Assembly (NCBI GenBank): GCA_020634215.1
Contig: JACKCD010000099.1
Coordinates: 1-5,748, forward strand
Length of the DNA: 5,748 bases
DNA from: Ardenticatenaceae bacterium
GTDB taxonomy: Bacteria > Chloroflexota > Anaerolineae > Promineifilales > Promineifilaceae
Direction of reading: 5' to 3'
Positions 1-5,366 of this stretch are shown here, in pieces. The notes below the pieces were generated by a model. It was not told where the DNA came from. It was given only the letters and a program-made list of their open reading frames with translations, and did not search any database. Numbering within the stretch: the first letter of the stretch is position 1; each line of letters starts with the position of its first letter. The translations under genes and the position numbers were made by a program.

Positions 1-353
1 GCTAGGGTGAAGTGGCCGCGCTGGCTAAACATGACGTTGAAGTCAAATTCGGCCGACATTTGCTCATACAGCTTGACGCTTTCGTTGTAGAAGGCGGAGC
101 CTTCGGGGGTGAGGTAGTTGCTGCGGATGATGGTGGTGTTGCGGCCGCTGCCGCCGGAGCCGATGTACCGTTTTTCGAGGACGGCGACGTTGGTGATGCC
201 GTGGTTTTTGGCGAGGTAGTAGGCGCAGGCGAGGCCGTGGGCGCCACCGCCGATGATGACGACATCGTAGCTGTCTTTGATCTCATGCTCGCGCCACATG
301 CGCGGCGGTTTTTCGTTGCTTTTTAGGGCTTGGCGGATGAGTTTGATTGACAT
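1..353 (-). CDS. soxB: Sarcosine oxidase beta subunit-like FAD-dependent oxidoreductase, N-terminal part (cut by left edge)
   Basis: Only the first 117 codons are present; the rest lies beyond the left edge. The protein starts MSIKLIRQALKSN, and residues 30-60 form the Rossmann beta-alpha-beta FAD-binding unit. This contains the dinucleotide motif G35-x-G37-x-x-G40 (IIGGGAHG) and Glu60 (VAVLEK), which by family precedent binds the adenosine ribose. Residues 67-80 (GGSGRNTTIIRSNY) and 109-113 (FSQRG) closely match the SoxB subunit of heterotetrameric sarcosine oxidases, and less well single-subunit MSOX or glycine oxidase. That enzyme oxidatively demethylates sarcosine, carrying FAD and FMN on the alpha/beta subunits and passing the methyl carbon to tetrahydrofolate. 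The covalent-FMN histidine and the catalytic half are out of view, so activity cannot be confirmed. Start ATG 351-353 is followed by family-like sequence with no in-frame rival upstream; no Shine-Dalgarno site is visible. It follows the DUF1638 gene by 51 nt and is probably the last visible gene of the operon. A dimethylglycine oxidase-type role remains possible. Confidence 0.87.
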   Translation of the reverse strand, partial: MSIKLIRQALKSNEKPPRMWREHEIKDSYDVVIIGGGAHGLACAYYLAKNHGITNVAVLEKRYIGSGGSGRNTTIIRSNYLTPEGSAFYNESVKLYEQMSAEFDFNVMFSQRGHFTL

Positions 354-366
354 AAATGGTGGTTAG

Positions 367-404
367 GAGACTGGGAGACTGAGAGATTAAAGTCTCCCAG
401 TCTC
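367..404. repeat. Perfect 14-bp inverted repeat built from ACTGGGAG octamers
   Basis: GAGACTGGGAGACT (367-380) and its exact reverse complement (391-404) flank a 10-nt loop. Each arm is itself a short tandem array with period 8: ACTGGGAG then ACTGAGAG on the left; ACTAAGAG then ACTGGGAG, read in reverse, on the right. The stem lies directly after the DUF1638 stop codon and 13 nt before the soxB start. On the minus strand it is not followed by a T-run, so it is not a classical terminator. It could act as an mRNA 3'-end stabiliser or processing site between the two genes. Confidence 0.8.
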
Positions 405-1100
405 TTAGTCTCTTCCTCTTTTTCTCCTACTTTGCGTGCGGTTGGGACGAACGGCCGTTTCTCCCTTCACAAGCATCTCACGGACGGGCAAACGGGGGAC
501 GAGGCTGGGGGGTTGGGAACGGCCGTTCATCAACGCTACCAACCGATCTTCCAGCAACCCGTAGCCCGTTTCTTGAATCACCAGCGGAAGCTGCAAAAAG
601 TGGGCAATTTCTTCTGCCTTGCGAGCCAATTCGCTCTCTCGGTTCTGTACTAGATAAACCAGCCGCCGATAGTTGCGAAAGTAATCGGCCTGTAATTCCG
701 GGTAGCGATCTAGCCCCAGCCCTTTGATGATGGTTCCTTGGAAGCCACGCACCAAAAAATCGGTCAGGAAAAAGGTGCCCGGTTCTTCGTCCATCAAATT
801 GTGGAAGGTATCGCCGCCGTACATTTCATAGCAATGTGGCCCATCAATGCGCTCCAGTCCATATTTCTCCAGCACCCAGTCGAGCGTACCCTGCGAGCCG
901 CAGTCGCCAAAGACGATGATTACCCGGTCAAACCGCGCTTTGATTTCCTTAATGCGTTTGTCCACGCTGGGGGCAATTCGTTCGGGGTGCATGTGGACAA
1001 TGGCCGGAATGCCAAACACCTCGGCTTCCCAGCCGTGCTTTTTGCTGATGTCTAGCACTTCCCGTGCCAATGCGCCACAGATGATGAAGGCGGTTTTCAT
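405..1100 (-). CDS. DUF1638 domain-containing protein
   Basis: A 231-residue protein of the DUF1638 family, whose biochemical role is unknown to me. Family hallmarks are clear: an N-terminal strand with Cys8 (IICGALAREV), a second strand ending D66-C67-G68-S-Q-G71-T-L-D (residues 60-74), the block GPHCYEMYGG (87-96, with His89 and Cys90), then the PGTFFLTDFLVRGF and LGLDRYPEL blocks. The three cysteines plus His89 could form a metal or cofactor site; that is inference. The C-terminal tail from about residue 195 (QPPSLVPRLP... RRKRGRD) is low complexity and looks added. The frame is open to ATG 1163, but I chose ATG 1098-1100. The extra 21 codons (including SQSPISNPQ) are merely translated heptamer repeat, whereas MKTAFIICGALAREV is the family's normal start. 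No Shine-Dalgarno site is visible; the gene lies 52 nt after the mttB stop. DUF1638 genes are known neighbours of MttB-type methyltransferase genes, so an accessory role in corrinoid-dependent demethylation is plausible but unproven. Confidence 0.92.
   Translation of the reverse strand: MKTAFIICGALAREVLDISKKHGWEAEVFGIPAIVHMHPERIAPSVDKRIKEIKARFDRVIIVFGDCGSQGTLDWVLEKYGLERIDGPHCYEMYGGDTFHNLMDEEPGTFFLTDFLVRGFQGTIIKGLGLDRYPELQADYFRNYRRLVYLVQNRESELARKAEEIAHFLQLPLVIQETGYGLLEDRLVALMNGRSQPPSLVPRLPVREMLVKGETAVRPNRTQSRRKRGRD
450..459. repeat. AACGGCCGTT palindrome, copy 1
   Basis: Exact copy inside the DUF1638 gene near its 3' end. It is read as Thr215-Ala-Val (phase A|ACG|GCC|GTT) in the poorly conserved C-terminal tail. 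Confidence 0.75.
518..527. repeat. AACGGCCGTT palindrome, copy 2
   Basis: Exact copy inside the DUF1638 gene, read as Asn192-Gly-Arg (phase AAC|GGC|CGT), a different codon phase from copy 1. Here the palindrome extends to 12 bp (GAACGGCCGTTC, 517-528). Confidence 0.75.
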
Positions 1101-1113
1101 AGGGTAAAGAATA

Positions 1114-1182
1114 GGAGATTGAGGATTAGAGATTGGAGATTGTGAACCTTCATTAATCTCCAATTTCCAATCCCCAATCTTT
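1114..1182. repeat. Head-to-head inverted arrays of ATTGGRG heptamers forming a long hairpin
   Basis: The left arm (1114-1141) is a period-7 array: ATTGAGG, ATTAGAG, ATTGGAG, ATT. The right arm (1155-1182), read on the other strand, contains ATTGGGG, ATTGGAA, ATTGGAG, ATT. The arms pair over 28 positions with only two mismatches (1128/1168 and 1122/1174) and three G-U pairs, around a 13-nt loop; the inner 10 bp (1132-1141 with 1155-1164) are perfect. The element spans the mttB-DUF1638 junction. The right arm encodes the last MttB residues (about KDWGLEIG) and the mttB stop codon (1153-1155) lies in the loop. On the minus strand the stem is followed by TATTCTTTA, moderately T-rich, so partial attenuation before DUF1638 is conceivable. 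Confidence 0.85.
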
Positions 1183-2694
1183 CATTTTAGGCACCACAAT
1201 CTCAAACCGTTCCCGAATTGCCTTGTCTGCTTCGGGCGGGATGGGCATTGGTTTGTGGTTTTTTAAGATGTGGCGCACTTTGCGGCGGGCTTGTTCACGC
1301 ATATCGAGGCTGCCCGCCAATTCCCAATCATCGCGCCGCTGCCGGTCGGCGGTGTGGGGATAGTAATATTCAGTGGTCATCAGGTCAAGGCTTTGCTGCG
1401 TGCCGAGGAAGTGGCCTTCACCCCGGCAAACGCGCTCGATCACGTCTACCGAAAGGGTGTCGCTGTTGACCTCGATGCCGCGCACCATCCGCATAATCGC
1501 CCCGTTGATGTCGTCGTCAATAACGTACTGCTCGTAGGCGACGGTGAGCATGGATTCGAGGAAGCCGGCCGAATGGTGGATGTAGTTTGACCCAGCCAGT
1601 GCCGCCGCCAAGCTGGTAATCCCTTTTTCATATCCGGCTTGCACGTCAGGGATTTTGGAGTCGGTGAGGCCGGAGGAGTTGTAGACGGGCAGGTTGTAAA
1701 ATTGCCCAAGCTGGGCGGCGGCGGCGTTCATCATGGCGAACTCGGCTGCGCCGCCAACAAAGCTGCCGCTGCGGAGGTCAGCCACGGAGGGGACATAGCC
1801 GAGGACAACAGGGGCACCGGGTTTGAGCAAATTCGTGTAGACGATGCCCGAAAGCTCCTCGGCGTTGATTTGCACCAGCGTTCCGGCGAGGGCGGCAGGG
1901 CTGGTGGCTCCGGCTTGGGGAGCGGAGGAGGTAAAGATGGGGATGTCCTGGCGCACAATTTCGGTGAGGACCTCGACGGTTTCAGGGGCGTAGCGCAGCG
2001 GGCTGACGGTCCAGCAGTTGGTGACGGAAATTATCGGCCGTTGACACAGGGCTTCGCGGCTGCCCATGATCAGGCTTGCCATTTCCACCACGTCGCGCAC
2101 TGACTGCACGGTGAAGCAGTTGCCGGTGACGTGTTTGCTGGTGCTGATGAGGGCGGCGTAGTAGGTGTTTTGGTCAAGCAGTTCGTTGCTGAGGTCGCGG
2201 GCGACGACGGGGCGCAGGTAAAAGTGGATGTTGTCGAGGGTGTCTACGATTTTGCCGATGTTGACGATGTCGGCCAGCACCGATTCGCGGGCGCGTTGGC
2301 TTTCGAGATCGAGGACTTTGACGGCCGCGCCGCCAGTGCCGAGGTAAACGCGGGTGCCACCGAGGAGCATGTCGTGTTTGGGGTCACGGCCGGCCAGCAG
2401 AACTTCGTTGCGGGCGGTGGCAAGAGCGTCTTCGACCATGCTACGGGGGATGTAGACGCGGTTGCGGTCGGGGTCTATTTTGACTCCGGCTTTTTGGAAG
2501 ATGTCGCGGCATTCGGAAGGTTGGACTTCGATGCCGACGCGCTCCAGCACGTCAAGGGAGGCTTCGTGGATGCGTTTTACATCGTCCTGGCTGAGGGGGC
2601 AGTAGCTGCCGCCGGGGAGACCGCCGGGGGCGATATTAGTTGCTCGCTGGTCGGCCTGGGCACGTGTACGTGTGCGGGTTCGAGTTCGGGACAT
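1153..2694 (-). CDS. Trimethylamine/betaine methyltransferase, MttB family (non-pyrrolysine)
   Basis: A 513-residue cytoplasmic TIM-barrel methyltransferase of the MttB superfamily. Known members transfer a methyl group from trimethylamine (archaeal MttB) or from quaternary amines such as glycine betaine (MtgB type) to the Co(I) of a partner corrinoid protein. Family blocks seen: the helical N-terminal region LSQDDVKRIHEASLDVLERVGIEV (34-57), LGTGGAAVKVLDLE (118-131), KHVTGNCF (187-194), the PVVLGYVPSVADLRSG stretch (295-310), GLTDSKIPDVQAGYEKG (342-358) and the SAGFLESMLTVAYEQYVIDDDI segment (375-396). The frame is open throughout with no internal amber codon, so it is a pyrrolysine-independent homologue; the substrate cannot be read from sequence. 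The N-terminus is an Arg-Thr run (residues 3-11) from a degenerate hexanucleotide repeat; basic tails are common in relatives. ATG 2692-2694 is the only sensible start (next Met is 86). It sits 2 nt after the dinB stop, indicating translational coupling, and has no Shine-Dalgarno site. Confidence 0.95.
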   Translation of the reverse strand: MSRTRTRTRTRAQADQRATNIAPGGLPGGSYCPLSQDDVKRIHEASLDVLERVGIEVQPSECRDIFQKAGVKIDPDRNRVYIPRSMVEDALATARNEVLLAGRDPKHDMLLGGTRVYLGTGGAAVKVLDLESQRARESVLADIVNIGKIVDTLDNIHFYLRPVVARDLSNELLDQNTYYAALISTSKHVTGNCFTVQSVRDVVEMASLIMGSREALCQRPIISVTNCWTVSPLRYAPETVEVLTEIVRQDIPIFTSSAPQAGATSPAALAGTLVQINAEELSGIVYTNLLKPGAPVVLGYVPSVADLRSGSFVGGAAEFAMMNAAAAQLGQFYNLPVYNSSGLTDSKIPDVQAGYEKGITSLAAALAGSNYIHHSAGFLESMLTVAYEQYVIDDDINGAIMRMVRGIEVNSDTLSVDVIERVCRGEGHFLGTQQSLDLMTTEYYYPHTADRQRRDDWELAGSLDMREQARRKVRHILKNHKPMPIPPEADKAIRERFEIVVPKMKDWGLEIGD

Positions 2695-2696
2695 GG

Positions 2697-3167
2697 TTAT
2701 TGGGGATTGGGGATTAGCGATTGGGAGAGGGTTTGCAGTTGGCTGAGGTGGTCGCTGTCGTGGTCAATGATCATTTGTACGAGGAAGTGGAAGGTGACGG
2801 GGCCTTCGGTTTCGTGAACGGCCGTTCTTTCCCATTTCTTGCCCTTAAGCGAGGTTAAATACGCCACCGTTTGCTCGCGCAATTGGGCAAATTCGGCCAC
2901 CAGGTCGGCCAGCGATTCGGTGCGGGTGTGTTCGCTGGGGGAGGGGTGGATGTAGGGGAGAAACGGCCGTTCTTCTGCCATTACCCGCTGTAGCCGCTGC
3001 TGAAACTGTCCTTCAACCAGCAGCAAATGTTGCACCACATCCGCCAGCGACCAGGAATCGGCATCCGTGTGTCGCCGCCCAGCTTCATCATCAACCGTTT
3101 GTAATATTGCCGCAACTTCGCCAGGTATCGCGGCCAATGCCTGTAGCAGCACAATCCGTTTGCTCAT
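2697..3167 (-). CDS. DinB-family four-helix metalloprotein
   Basis: A 156-residue protein with the DinB/DfsB-like four-helix-bundle pattern. The divalent-metal triad appears as His47 (SWSLADVVQHLLLVE, 38-52) plus His136 and His140 (IIDHDSDHLSQL, 133-144), at the usual spacing. Characterised relatives include thiol-dependent S-transferases (bacillithiol or mycothiol) and maleylpyruvate isomerase; most members are uncharacterised stress or metal-binding proteins, so no substrate is assigned. The start ATG 3165-3167 has a good Shine-Dalgarno sequence (AGGAG, 6-nt spacer), unlike the genes after it, which fits a first gene of an operon. The last nine residues (SQSLIPNPQ) are encoded by the heptamer array at 2699-2726, and the stop is 2 nt from the mttB start. 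Two AACGGCCGTT palindromes lie in the gene. Why it travels with a methyltransferase gene is unclear. Confidence 0.85.
   Translation of the reverse strand: MSKRIVLLQALAAIPGEVAAILQTVDDEAGRRHTDADSWSLADVVQHLLLVEGQFQQRLQRVMAEERPFLPYIHPSPSEHTRTESLADLVAEFAQLREQTVAYLTSLKGKKWERTAVHETEGPVTFHFLVQMIIDHDSDHLSQLQTLSQSLIPNPQ
2699..2726. repeat. Four tandem ATTGGGG-type heptamers
   Basis: Exact period-7 array: ATTGGGG, ATTGGGG, ATTAGCG, ATTGGGA starting at 2699, 2706, 2713 and 2720. It overlaps the dinB stop codon and encodes the DinB C-terminus. It is the same repeat family as at 1114-1182, but here in one orientation only, with no inverted partner. Confidence 0.85.
2817..2826. repeat. AACGGCCGTT palindrome, copy 3
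   Basis: Exact copy inside the dinB gene, read as Thr115-Ala-Val, extended to the 12-bp palindrome GAACGGCCGTTC (2816-2827). Confidence 0.75.
2962..2971. repeat. AACGGCCGTT palindrome, copy 4
   Basis: Exact copy inside the dinB gene, read as Arg67-Pro-Phe (phase AA|CGG|CCG|TT), the third codon phase. Confidence 0.75.
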
Positions 3168-3197
3168 GACCCGCTCCTGTTTTTTCCTGATAGCGTG

Positions 3198-3225
3198 ATT
3201 CTAGAGCGCGTGGCTTCTTCTACAA
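3198..3225 (-). promoter_or_regulatory. Possible sigma70-type promoter for the dinB-mttB-DUF1638-soxB operon
   Basis: On the minus strand, TTGTAG (3220-3225, 3/6 to the -35 consensus) and TAGAAT (3198-3203, 5/6 to TATAAT) are 16 nt apart. A transcript starting near 3190 would give a leader of about 23 nt carrying the AGGAG site of dinB. The -35 is weak. The rest of the 144-bp gap after pucR shows no convincing terminator, so read-through from pucR is also possible. Confidence 0.3.
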
Positions 3226-3311
3226 GGGATGGACTGTACCTTGTTTGCGGTTGATTGTGGGGCATCAGTCACAGAACAGACCATTATGTCAATTTTAGGC
3301 GTGGGGAACGA

Positions 3312-4967
3312 CTAGCTGGGGTGCTTACGCAAATGATACCCTTTGAGTGCCACATGCAGGTTTGTCCGCACCAATGGGTCGCGTAAATCAAGCAGACAAA
3401 TCTCCTGAATGCGTTCTAGCCGACGCAGCAGGGTATTGCGGTGGATATAAAGTGCTTGGGATGTTTCTGTGAGTGCGCCACCATAATCCAGATATGCTTC
3501 TAGGGTAATCGTCAGGTCGCTGTTGCGGGTCTGGTCATATGCCAGCAGCTTTTCCACATAGCGCAAATAGCTGTTGCCAGCATGGGCTTCGGGAGGTAAA
3601 TAGTATAGCCAATGGAGCAGCCCTAGCTCGTCAAAAGTGATAACGCCTTCGGTTTTGCCTAGTGCCCGCCCAATTTCTACTGCTTCTCGTGCCTGGCTAT
3701 AACTTTGGCGAATACCGCCAGCCTCTTGAGGGCTGTTGTGTTCAAACACAGAACCCACACCTACAAGCAGGCGACAGGCTGGATAGCTGAGCGATTTTAC
3801 CAGCCGTTCGGCAAGCTGTTTGCCAATCTGGTTTTGATCGCTTTCGTACACCACAACCAGGTGGTCAGTGCGCCGGATGGCAAAGGCTGTGGTGACATAG
3901 TTTTCTTGCAGCCAATGATAGAGTTGTTCTTCTACATAGTGTAAATTGCCGCCTGCTTTGAGGTTGCCATAGATAAGAAGAATTTGGTGCGCTACATTGA
4001 GCCGATAGCTAAAACGTCGTGCCAACTCTTGCAGGGTTGTGGAGCGCTCTTGCCCGCGCAGCAGTTGCTCAAAAAAGTCGCCCCGCAAGTTTTCTTCGGC
4101 TTCATGAACGGCTTGCTCTTTAAATAGAAAGAGGGCAGCCACTGTTGCTCCGTGGCTAATGGCAAGTTCGTCGAGTTCGGTTAACGGCCGTCCACCGGCA
4201 ATAATCCAGATGTAGCCTTGAATTTGCCTGTCCACAATAATCGGCGCGACAAAGCGTTCCATAGACATGCCCATTTCAGGAATAGGTGGAACCCGTGTGG
4301 GGCGCATCCGCTGTAGCAGCTTGTTATAAATGCCCGATTCCAGCAAATGGTGCGCCATTTCTGGCGATGTACGCCCACTGGCAATGGTGCGCTCGCGGGC
4401 AATATCTATGGGGCCATATTGAGACGTAGCTACCACGCGAAAAGTGGGGTCCTCGATAGAAATGGAGCGTTTAAGGACATTGGAGAGGGTAGCAGCTAGG
4501 GCGTATAGATCTTTGCCTTGTAGGACGAGTTCTGTTAGCTGATCGTAGATTTTGTTAGACTCTTGCAACAAGGCATATTGCCGATTGATGATTCTTTCCA
4601 GTATGGCCTCGGTTACATCAATAAATAGCAGTTCACGAGGGCACTCTATAATAGGAAAGTTAAGCTGATTGGCTGCCTCTAGCATGGCATCGGGAGTTTT
4701 GCTAAAAGCGTATCCAATGGATAAGACCATGCCAGCGAAACCTTTTTCAACCAGGCGTGGGATGAGTTGCGCTTGTTCGTCCAGATTGTCACGCAAACCA
4801 AAACCGGAGGTTAGTAACAATACGCCTTGCCGTTCGTAGCTATATTCGGCGTTGGGAACATCCACAATGTGAACCCAGTTTATTTCGTGGTGAATGCCTG
4901 ATTTACCAGCTACGAGCCTGGAGGATGAAAAAACGGGGAGCTTAAGTGCTTCAGCAACAGTCAGCAT
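3312..4967 (-). CDS. PucR-family transcriptional regulator
   Basis: A 551-residue cytoplasmic regulator with the full PucR architecture. The N-terminal PucR ligand-sensing domain covers about residues 1-125 (MLTVAEALKLPVF; GVLLLTSGFGLRD at 48-60; GFAGMVLSIGY at 76-86; FPIIECPRELLFIDVTEAI at 104-122). A GAF-like region spans about 145-290. A CdaR-type GGDEF-like domain lies at about 295-440, with VGVGS (402-406) and SYSQAREAVEIGRALG (422-437). The C-terminal PucR helix-turn-helix is at about 485-545, with recognition segment ALTETSQALYIHRNTLLRRLERI (498-520). Characterised relatives (PucR of purine catabolism, CdaR) respond to small-molecule nutrients, so control of the adjacent methyltransferase operon and the divergent transporter gene is a reasonable inference. 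The start at 4967 matches the family's usual beginning and no Shine-Dalgarno sequence precedes it closely. A 9/10 match to the AACGGCCGTT palindrome occurs at 4183-4192 (Arg260-Pro-Leu). Confidence 0.95.
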   Translation of the reverse strand: MLTVAEALKLPVFSSSRLVAGKSGIHHEINWVHIVDVPNAEYSYERQGVLLLTSGFGLRDNLDEQAQLIPRLVEKGFAGMVLSIGYAFSKTPDAMLEAANQLNFPIIECPRELLFIDVTEAILERIINRQYALLQESNKIYDQLTELVLQGKDLYALAATLSNVLKRSISIEDPTFRVVATSQYGPIDIARERTIASGRTSPEMAHHLLESGIYNKLLQRMRPTRVPPIPEMGMSMERFVAPIIVDRQIQGYIWIIAGGRPLTELDELAISHGATVAALFLFKEQAVHEAEENLRGDFFEQLLRGQERSTTLQELARRFSYRLNVAHQILLIYGNLKAGGNLHYVEEQLYHWLQENYVTTAFAIRRTDHLVVVYESDQNQIGKQLAERLVKSLSYPACRLLVGVGSVFEHNSPQEAGGIRQSYSQAREAVEIGRALGKTEGVITFDELGLLHWLYYLPPEAHAGNSYLRYVEKLLAYDQTRNSDLTITLEAYLDYGGALTETSQALYIHRNTLLRRLERIQEICLLDLRDPLVRTNLHVALKGYHLRKHPS

Positions 4968-4998
4968 AAGAATTGAATGATTGACCTTTGGTGATTCG

Positions 4999-5021
4999 TG
5001 TAAGGGGTAAGCATCCTTACA
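4999..5021. promoter_or_regulatory. Candidate operator: TGTAAGG-N9-CCTTACA inverted repeat
   Basis: Perfect 7-bp arms TGTAAGG (4999-5005) and CCTTACA (5015-5021). A third half-site, GTAAGC (5007-5012), lies between them in direct orientation 7 bp from the first, so GTAAG-CATC-CTTAC (5007-5020) is an overlapping alternative palindrome. It is about 30 bp upstream of the pucR start and would lie just after the proposed pucR transcription start, a position suited to autorepression. Another GTAAGC occurs at 5151-5156, shortly after the proposed start of the divergent transcript. The binding protein is not known; PucR is the obvious candidate. Confidence 0.4.
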
Positions 5022-5031
5022 GGTTAGGGTG

Positions 5032-5059
5032 ATTTTACGTCATAAAATGATAATCTAAA
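5032..5059 (-). promoter_or_regulatory. Possible pucR promoter
   Basis: On the minus strand, TTTAGA (5054-5059, 4/6) and TAAAAT (5032-5037, 5/6) are 16 nt apart, giving a leader of about 57 nt to the pucR ATG. The -10 is one arm of a small symmetric site, ATTTTA-N5-TAAAAT (5032-5048). The area is AT-rich, so chance matches are likely. Confidence 0.3.
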
Positions 5060-5102
5060 AATTGAACCGTAATAGGTGATGTGTATTTCTTTGGTGTATG
5101 AT

Positions 5103-5131
5103 TTGGCATCGCTTGTAACCTATGCTATGAT
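5103..5131 (+). promoter_or_regulatory. Strong extended -10 sigma70-type promoter for the lipoprotein gene
   Basis: TTGGCA (5103-5108, 5/6 to TTGACA), a 17-nt spacer, and TATGAT (5126-5131, 5/6 to TATAAT) preceded by the extended -10 TGn (5123-5125). This is by far the best promoter match in the intergenic region. A start near 5138 would give the lipoprotein gene a leader of roughly 340 nt. The nonamer GCTATGATG that contains the -10 is repeated at 5176-5184, exactly 52 bp on, but without a matching -35. Confidence 0.6.
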
Positions 5132-5166
5132 GGTTTTGCCTTTGATTAAAGTAAGCGGGTTTTGTA

Positions 5167-5215
5167 GCAAGATAGGCTATGATGAGTGGTAAAAAACGGC
5201 CGTTAACAATCTTGC
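5167..5215. repeat. Inverted repeat GCAAGAT / ATCTTGC enclosing a palindrome
   Basis: Perfect 7-bp arms at 5167-5173 and 5209-5215 enclose the AACGGCCGTT copy at 5195-5204. In the proposed leader RNA this would fold as a stem with an inner hairpin. Stems of this length can arise by chance in AT-rich sequence. Confidence 0.35.
5195..5204. repeat. AACGGCCGTT palindrome, copy 5
   Basis: Exact copy in non-coding DNA, within the proposed leader of the lipoprotein gene. It is the only exact copy outside a recognised gene in this window. Confidence 0.75.
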
Positions 5216-5366
5216 ACAACAGCGTTTAGAAGAATTGCACCCAAATGTACCTTATCTCCGTCATATCCCATTTGCTAAAATCCCCTCGCACCCGAACGGG
5301 TTATTGCTCATATTTTTTTCGGGTAATGACAATTTTGAATACCCACCAAAACAGAATAAACCAGTT

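Noticed and set aside
2..286. A 94-codon minus-strand frame rich in Ser, Thr, Ala and Pro
   Set aside because: It is out of frame with the SoxB-like coding sequence, which shows a textbook FAD motif across the same bases.
1101..1163. Upstream extension of DUF1638 to an ATG at 1163 (252 residues)
   Set aside because: The extra 21 codons are translated heptamer repeat and overlap the mttB 3' end. The family starts at the MKTAFIICGALARE segment.
363..1182. Short repeats as a CRISPR array or rho-independent terminators
   Set aside because: Units are 7-8 bp with no spacers of constant length, which excludes CRISPR. The stems are not followed by a clear T-run on the transcribed minus strand, which argues against intrinsic terminators.
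1639..2103. A 154-codon plus-strand open frame
   Set aside because: It lies wholly antisense to the conserved core of the MttB-family gene and has the Gly/Val/Asp-rich look of a shadow frame.
1153..2694. Pyrrolysine-containing MttB
   Set aside because: The reading frame runs 513 codons with no in-frame TAG, so it is a non-pyrrolysine member of the superfamily.
2131..2817. A 228-codon plus-strand open frame opposite mttB and dinB
   Set aside because: It is the antisense shadow of a GC-rich gene: low-complexity Val/Gly/Asp/Ala composition, no family resemblance, and it spans two convincing minus-strand genes and their junction.
3168..3311. TTGACA-like sequence on the minus strand near 3295 as the dinB operon promoter
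   Set aside because: At 16-18 nt spacing the best -10 (ACTGAT) matches only 3/6, so I preferred the site at 3198-3225, itself weak.
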